Source of the DNA: an uncultured Lachnospiraceae bacterium
Lineage (GTDB): Bacteria; Bacillota; Clostridia; Lachnospirales; Lachnospiraceae
DNA length: 8,248 bases
Reading direction: 5' to 3'
Assembly: GCA_902796695.1 (NCBI GenBank)
Contig: CADBQE010000274.1
Location: 1 to 8,248, forward strand
This document shows positions 5,042-8,248 of this stretch, piece after piece. Positions within the stretch are counted from its first letter, which is position 1; each line of letters begins with the position of its first letter. The notes below the pieces were generated by a model. It was not told the DNA's origin, made no database searches, and worked only from the letters and a program-made list of their open reading frames with translations. Made by a program: the position numbers and the translations under genes.

Positions 5042-7725
5042 GATTGTCCGCCTCCTTCCGTCTTCTTCCGCGCGATCAGGACTCCGGCCAGAGCGCCGCC
5101 CGCGGCCAGCAGTCCCACGGCCACCCACAGTACGGTCTCTCCGCCCTGTCCGGTCCCGGCCTCATCCGGGGCCGTCTCCGGCGCGATGCCGCCGCGGGTG
5201 CCCGCTTCAGCGGACTGGGTTTCCGTCTGCGGCCCGCTTTCCGTCTCCGTCCCGCTTTCCGGAAGTCCGGGAACCGAAGCCGGCAGCTCCGGCTGCGTCT
5301 CGCGGGGTATGACCAGATCCGCTTCCGTCAGTTCTTCCGACAGGAACCGGTCCGTAAAATATCTCTTTTCGCCGCCGTCCTTCAGTACCCAGTGCGCCCG
5401 CACGCCGTCCCGCTCATAGTCCGGCTGCCGCCCGGGATCCTGCGTGATGCCGTGCTCCGGCTCAATTCCGGCCTTGCGGGCGGCCCGCATCCAGGCGATA
5501 TAGCATTCGTTGTAGTGTGCCGTCGGAATGATCTTCGCATTGGCCGCCAGCGTGCAGACACCGGCCGCCATCCGTGCGGTGTCGTACGCCTCGCCCTTCG
5601 TATACAGGAGGAAATAGGACAGCGTCTTCCGCAGCTGCCCGGCGCGGGCTTTCAGGGCATCCAGATGCCCCCGGATGATCGCCTGATATGCGCTTCCGAC
5701 ATGGGTCCCGGCGTCCTCCGCAAGCGGTCCGACCAGCTGCTCCAGCACCTGCGCGGCCGCCTCATCCGCCGCCGCAGCCACGGAATCGTACACGGTCCGG
5801 TTTCCGTCCGCATCGGTTTCCTGCAGCAGCAGCGGCAGCAGGATCTCCACGGCTTCGCCGAAGGGATGGGATCCCTCATCTTTCAGAACGCTTCCGAATT
5901 CGTAATCCGTGAAGCTCAGCACCAGCGGAAGCACCGTATACAGGAGAGACCGGGCGTCCTTCGCGGTGGGAAACGCGGCCGCCGCGCTGCATTCCGGGTC
6001 CGGCCCGACCGCGCAGGCCTTCAGATATGCCCGGACGGCTTCCGCGGCGGACACCGGCCGGAACAGGGAATTGTCCTTATGGAAGATACCCAGCAGTGTG
6101 CGCACAGCGCTCGCCGCCTTCTCCGGAACGGCATTTTCCATCGCCGTCAGGGCGGCCGCCCCCGCCGGATCGTTTTCATGGTCGTTCAGCCAGACCGCAA
6201 GGATCTCCAGGAAATCGTCCATCGTAAAAGTTTCGTGGGAGATGTTTTTGCCGGACACCCAGGCCAGCAGATCCTCCAGCGCCATCGTGATCCCCTCGGC
6301 CTCATCCCGGGCGCCGCGTTCCGCCTGCATGCGCTCGGCGGCATAGCTCAGGAGCAGCAGGACCGCGGGCCGGACCAGCGTCTGCACGTCCGGCTGCAGG
6401 GCATCCTTCGGATAGCTCATCAGCAGGCCGATCAGGGCGCCCGCATGGCGCATCGTTTCCTGATAGCCCTCCGATACATATTCCCCGGCGGTCTCGCATC
6501 CCGCCATCAGGCCGGGCACGCGCGCCGTCATGAACACGCCCAGCGTCTGCGCGCCGTCCGCCGTTTCGTCCGGAATCAGGGAGAGCGAGGGCAGGTCAAA
6601 GGTATAGCGGGCAAAGCCGCGGTAATCGCCGCCGTCCGCAAAAGCTTTCCGGGAGCGCGGGCTGATCTGTTCCAGCTCCGCCGCCATGACTTCCGCGCCG
6701 ATCCCCTCCTGCTCCGCGGGCAGATCGGTCCCGTAATGCGTCAGGCCCCAGTCCGCAGGCGGCAGCTGCGGGATCACGTCGTCCGAGAAGATATAGTTGC
6801 GGACGCCGCCGAAAATGCCGTCCTGCACATCCACGTGTCCGTCCGTATCCGGCGTGTAAGGGTCCCCGGGCGTATCGTCCGCGTACGCTGCGTCCGCGCG
6901 GGCGCCGGCCACGCTCAGTTCTTCCCGCCGGCTGACCGTTTCCCTGACGCAGCGGGGCGCCGCGTAGGTATAGCAGTAAACATCCTCCGGCTGCAGGCTC
7001 ACGCGTCCGCCGAAATACGCCGCGCCGCCGTCCGCCAGAAAACCGCCCAGCAGACTGCAGACGGCGCCGCCCCGGCTGTGGCCTGCCATCCAGACCTTCA
7101 GTTCACCGGTCACGTTATGCTGCTCGATATATTGTTTCATGAACCGCAGGATCTCATCCCGCGCGGCTTTGAATCCTTCGTGAAGATCACCGTCGCCGAC
7201 CGTGAAGTTCCCCGCCCACTCCTGCTTATAGCCGGCGCTGCGCGGGATCACGGCCAGCAGCGTGTATACGTGACCGAACGCCCGGACGGTCCGCCGCCCC
7301 ACCGCGGTCCCCATGGAGTTTTCCTGCTTCTCCAGCGTATAATACCGGTTCGTTTCCACATCCTCAAAGCCGGCGGCAGTCAGCAGCTCCGTCACGTTCC
7401 GGGCATTCCCGGACGGGTCCTTCTCATACCGGTCCGGTCCCTCCCCGTAGCGGGAAGCGGACGCCATGGCCGCCTGCGCGGACAGCTCCGCCAGATGCGC
7501 GCATCCGGAGAAGGAAGAACGCATAAAGCAGTCCTCCCGGAACACAAACGTATCCTGCTCCTGCACGTTTCCGCCGCCGTCCGCGGTAAAGGAGTATGTC
7601 CCCTCCGTAATAAACCCGTCATCGGTTTCAGCAGCGCGCGCGGAAAGCGCCGGTCCCGCGCATCCCGCCGCCAGCAGAAACGCGAGCGCCAGTGCCAGGC
7701 CTCTCATCCGTATACACTTTCTCAT
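5038..7725 (-). CDS. Large secreted, membrane-anchored class 3 lipase-like alpha/beta hydrolase
   Basis: This 895-residue protein has an N-terminal signal peptide (residues 1-32, with ARA-AE as a signal peptidase I site; LAAGC at 18-22 is a weaker lipobox). The hydrolase core (about 60-340) carries the nucleophile elbow GHSRGG with Ser217, then YTYAAPR (253-258) and a probable catalytic Asp in FSDDVIPQLPP (Asp315 or 316), the order seen in lipase class 3 proteins. About 400 mostly helical residues follow. His737 in AHYNECYIAWM is my candidate for the third triad residue. An acidic Ser/Thr/Pro/Gly-rich stalk (809-863) leads to one C-terminal transmembrane helix (864-885) and RKK, so the bulk faces outside. 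ATG at 7725 has GAGGAA 5 nt upstream and lies 1 nt after the phosphatase stop; ATG at 7707 is an alternative that keeps the signal peptide. Lipid or ester hydrolysis is inferred from the family; the true substrate is unknown. Confidence 0.85.
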   Translation of the reverse strand: MRKCIRMRGLALALAFLLAAGCAGPALSARAAETDDGFITEGTYSFTADGGGNVQEQDTFVFREDCFMRSSFSGCAHLAELSAQAAMASASRYGEGPDRYEKDPSGNARNVTELLTAAGFEDVETNRYYTLEKQENSMGTAVGRRTVRAFGHVYTLLAVIPRSAGYKQEWAGNFTVGDGDLHEGFKAARDEILRFMKQYIEQHNVTGELKVWMAGHSRGGAVCSLLGGFLADGGAAYFGGRVSLQPEDVYCYTYAAPRCVRETVSRREELSVAGARADAAYADDTPGDPYTPDTDGHVDVQDGIFGGVRNYIFSDDVIPQLPPADWGLTHYGTDLPAEQEGIGAEVMAAELEQISPRSRKAFADGGDYRGFARYTFDLPSLSLIPDETADGAQTLGVFMTARVPGLMAGCETAGEYVSEGYQETMRHAGALIGLLMSYPKDALQPDVQTLVRPAVLLLLSYAAERMQAERGARDEAEGITMALEDLLAWVSGKNISHETFTMDDFLEILAVWLNDHENDPAGAAALTAMENAVPEKAASAVRTLLGIFHKDNSLFRPVSAAEAVRAYLKACAVGPDPECSAAAAFPTAKDARSLLYTVLPLVLSFTDYEFGSVLKDEGSHPFGEAVEILLPLLLQETDADGNRTVYDSVAAAADEAAAQVLEQLVGPLAEDAGTHVGSAYQAIIRGHLDALKARAGQLRKTLSYFLLYTKGEAYDTARMAAGVCTLAANAKIIPTAHYNECYIAWMRAARKAGIEPEHGITQDPGRQPDYERDGVRAHWVLKDGGEKRYFTDRFLSEELTEADLVIPRETQPELPASVPGLPESGTETESGPQTETQSAEAGTRGGIAPETAPDEAGTGQGGETVLWVAVGLLAAGGALAGVLIARKKTEGGGQS
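5051..5057 (-). promoter_or_regulatory. Ribosome binding site deciding the TTG start of the rhodanese lipoprotein
   Basis: AAGGAGG lies 9 nt before TTG 5041, inside the 3' end of the lipase gene. It decides the start because the only ATG upstream in this frame (5128) yields an implausible N-terminus, while TTG opens directly on a lipoprotein signal. The TTG shares two bases with the lipase TGA stop. Confidence 0.75.
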
Positions 7726-7726
7726 C

Positions 7727-8200
7727 TCATTTCCTCTGTTCCGGTCCCAGCTGCCGCAGCAGTCCCCGGCAGCCCTCCTCGATATCCCGGTAAGCCGTCT
7801 CGAAATCCCCGGTATACCAGGGATCCGACACCTCGCCCGGCCGCGCGGTGAAATCCATCAGCAGACGGAACTTCCCCGCGTTCTTCTCATACACACTCCC
7901 CAGCCCGCGCCGCATATACCGCAGATTATACTCCTCCATCGCAACGATCAGGTCATACTCCCTCACATCCTCCGGCGTGATCTGCCGCGCCGGATGCCTC
8001 CCGTACGGAACCCCGTGCGCCTCCAGTACCCGCTTCGCCGGCGGATAGATATCATTCCCGATCTCCTCCCGGCTGGCCGCTGCAGACGCAATGCGGAAGC
8101 GGTTCTCCAGCCCCGCTTCCCGCACCAGATATTTCATGATGTATTCCGCCATCGGCGAGCGACAGATGCTGCCGTGGCAGACAAATAGTATTCGTAACAT
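7727..8200 (-). CDS. Low-molecular-weight protein tyrosine phosphatase (YfkJ-type)
   Basis: This 157-residue cytoplasmic enzyme dephosphorylates phosphotyrosine (possibly also phosphoarginine in Firmicutes) through a cysteinyl-phosphate intermediate. The P-loop C-X5-R is at the N-terminus: FVCHGSICRSPMAE, with nucleophile Cys8, Arg14 and Ser15. The general acid is Asp126 in the DPWYTGDFE loop near the C-terminus, the form seen in Bacillus YfkJ rather than Wzb-type polysaccharide phosphatases. The length is normal. Ser11 replaces the usual Asn of the P-loop (GNICRS), a conservative change that should leave activity intact. ATG at 8200 follows a GAGGTGA site by 8 nt. It is the first gene of the cluster, preceded by AT-rich DNA, and ends 1 nt before the lipase start. 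No tyrosine kinase, arginine kinase or capsule gene lies in the window, so its target is not indicated. Confidence 0.95.
   Translation of the reverse strand: MLRILFVCHGSICRSPMAEYIMKYLVREAGLENRFRIASAAASREEIGNDIYPPAKRVLEAHGVPYGRHPARQITPEDVREYDLIVAMEEYNLRYMRRGLGSVYEKNAGKFRLLMDFTARPGEVSDPWYTGDFETAYRDIEEGCRGLLRQLGPEQRK
7731..7736 (-). promoter_or_regulatory. Ribosome binding site of the lipase-like gene
   Basis: GAGGAA lies within the last codons of the phosphatase gene, 5 nt before ATG 7725. It supports this start over the in-frame ATG at 7707, and its position makes translation of the two genes likely to be coupled. Confidence 0.65.
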
Positions 8201-8248
8201 TTTTTATTTCACCTCATAAATGAGTGTTTTTCCTTGAAGTTACAAGCA
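8201..8248 (-). promoter_or_regulatory. AT-rich leader and probable promoter region of the six-gene cluster
   Basis: Only 14 of the 48 bases are G or C, in sharp contrast with the GC-rich coding DNA that follows, as expected for an upstream regulatory region. A perfect 5-bp inverted repeat (CTCAT, two bases, ATGAG; 8213-8224) overlaps the upstream end of the ribosome binding site. I find no convincing -10/-35 pair in the bases available; the promoter may lie beyond the window edge. Continuation of an upstream transcript cannot be excluded. Confidence 0.4.
8209..8215 (-). promoter_or_regulatory. Ribosome binding site of the tyrosine phosphatase
   Basis: GAGGTGA is a full seven-base match to the anti-Shine-Dalgarno of 16S rRNA and lies 8 nt upstream of ATG 8200. 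It fixes this start and predicts strong initiation at the head of the cluster. Confidence 0.8.

Noticed and set aside
5042..5128. ATG at 5128 as start of the rhodanese lipoprotein
   Set aside because: It adds a 29-residue Gly/Arg-rich segment before an intact lipoprotein signal and would overlap the lipase by 91 nt; TTG 5041 has a better binding site and a typical stop-start overlap.
5251..5265. LPESG in the lipase tail as a sortase sorting motif
   Set aside because: It lies about 40 residues before the transmembrane helix, whereas sorting motifs sit directly in front of it, and Ser replaces Thr. The tail reads better as a plain membrane anchor.
5026..7851. Plus-strand open frame of 941 codons antisense to the lipase
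   Set aside because: It is in codon register with the lipase, so its stops would need TTA, CTA or TCA codons in the lipase, which are rare in this GC-rich gene. Its translation is Arg/Gln/His-rich with no domain, while the minus strand has a signal peptide, GHSRGG and a membrane anchor.
8213..8248. A sigma-70 promoter in the AT-rich leader
   Set aside because: The best TTGTAA/TTTATG pairing has poor -10 agreement and a 19-nt spacer, so I do not call a specific promoter; the region is only marked as probable regulatory DNA.

Overview
This GC-rich window lies almost entirely inside one tightly packed gene cluster. All six genes are read on the minus strand, so transcription runs from high to low coordinates. 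Strong AGGAGG-type ribosome binding sites, a TTG start, stop-start overlaps, and the protein types (class 3 lipase-like surface protein, YfkJ-type low-molecular-weight tyrosine phosphatase, rhodanese lipoprotein, short cytoplasmic GH2 enzyme) suggest a GC-rich member of the Clostridia, perhaps a gut Lachnospiraceae-like organism. That placement is inference; no marker gene fixes it.

Layout in transcription order: (1) an AT-rich leader (8201-8248) with a very good Shine-Dalgarno; (2) a low-molecular-weight protein tyrosine phosphatase (8200-7727); (3) a large secreted, membrane-anchored class 3 lipase-like alpha/beta hydrolase of 895 residues (7725-5038); (4) a lipoprotein with a rhodanese domain, a repetitive Pro/Asp/Thr linker, a CxxC motif and a C-terminal cyclophilin-like domain (5041-3779, TTG start); (5) pyrroline-5-carboxylate reductase, proC (3765-2980); (6) a 12-helix MFS transporter (2990-1674); (7) a cytoplasmic glycoside hydrolase family 2 enzyme (1673 to the window edge, C-terminus missing). 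The junctions are +1 nt, a 4-nt overlap, +13 nt, an 11-nt overlap and 0 nt. No terminator fits between any two genes, so one polycistronic message with translational coupling is the simplest reading.

Functionally, the MFS carrier and GH2 enzyme look like an uptake-and-cleavage pair for a glycoside or small oligosaccharide. The lipase and the rhodanese/cyclophilin-like lipoprotein would act outside the cell membrane. The phosphatase and ProC are cytoplasmic and have no obvious pathway link to the rest. No RNA gene, mobile element, CRISPR array or intergenic gap over 300 bases is present. The most unusual parts are the multidomain rhodanese lipoprotein, with a possible second internal start, and the lipase, with about 420 residues between its probable catalytic Asp and His.
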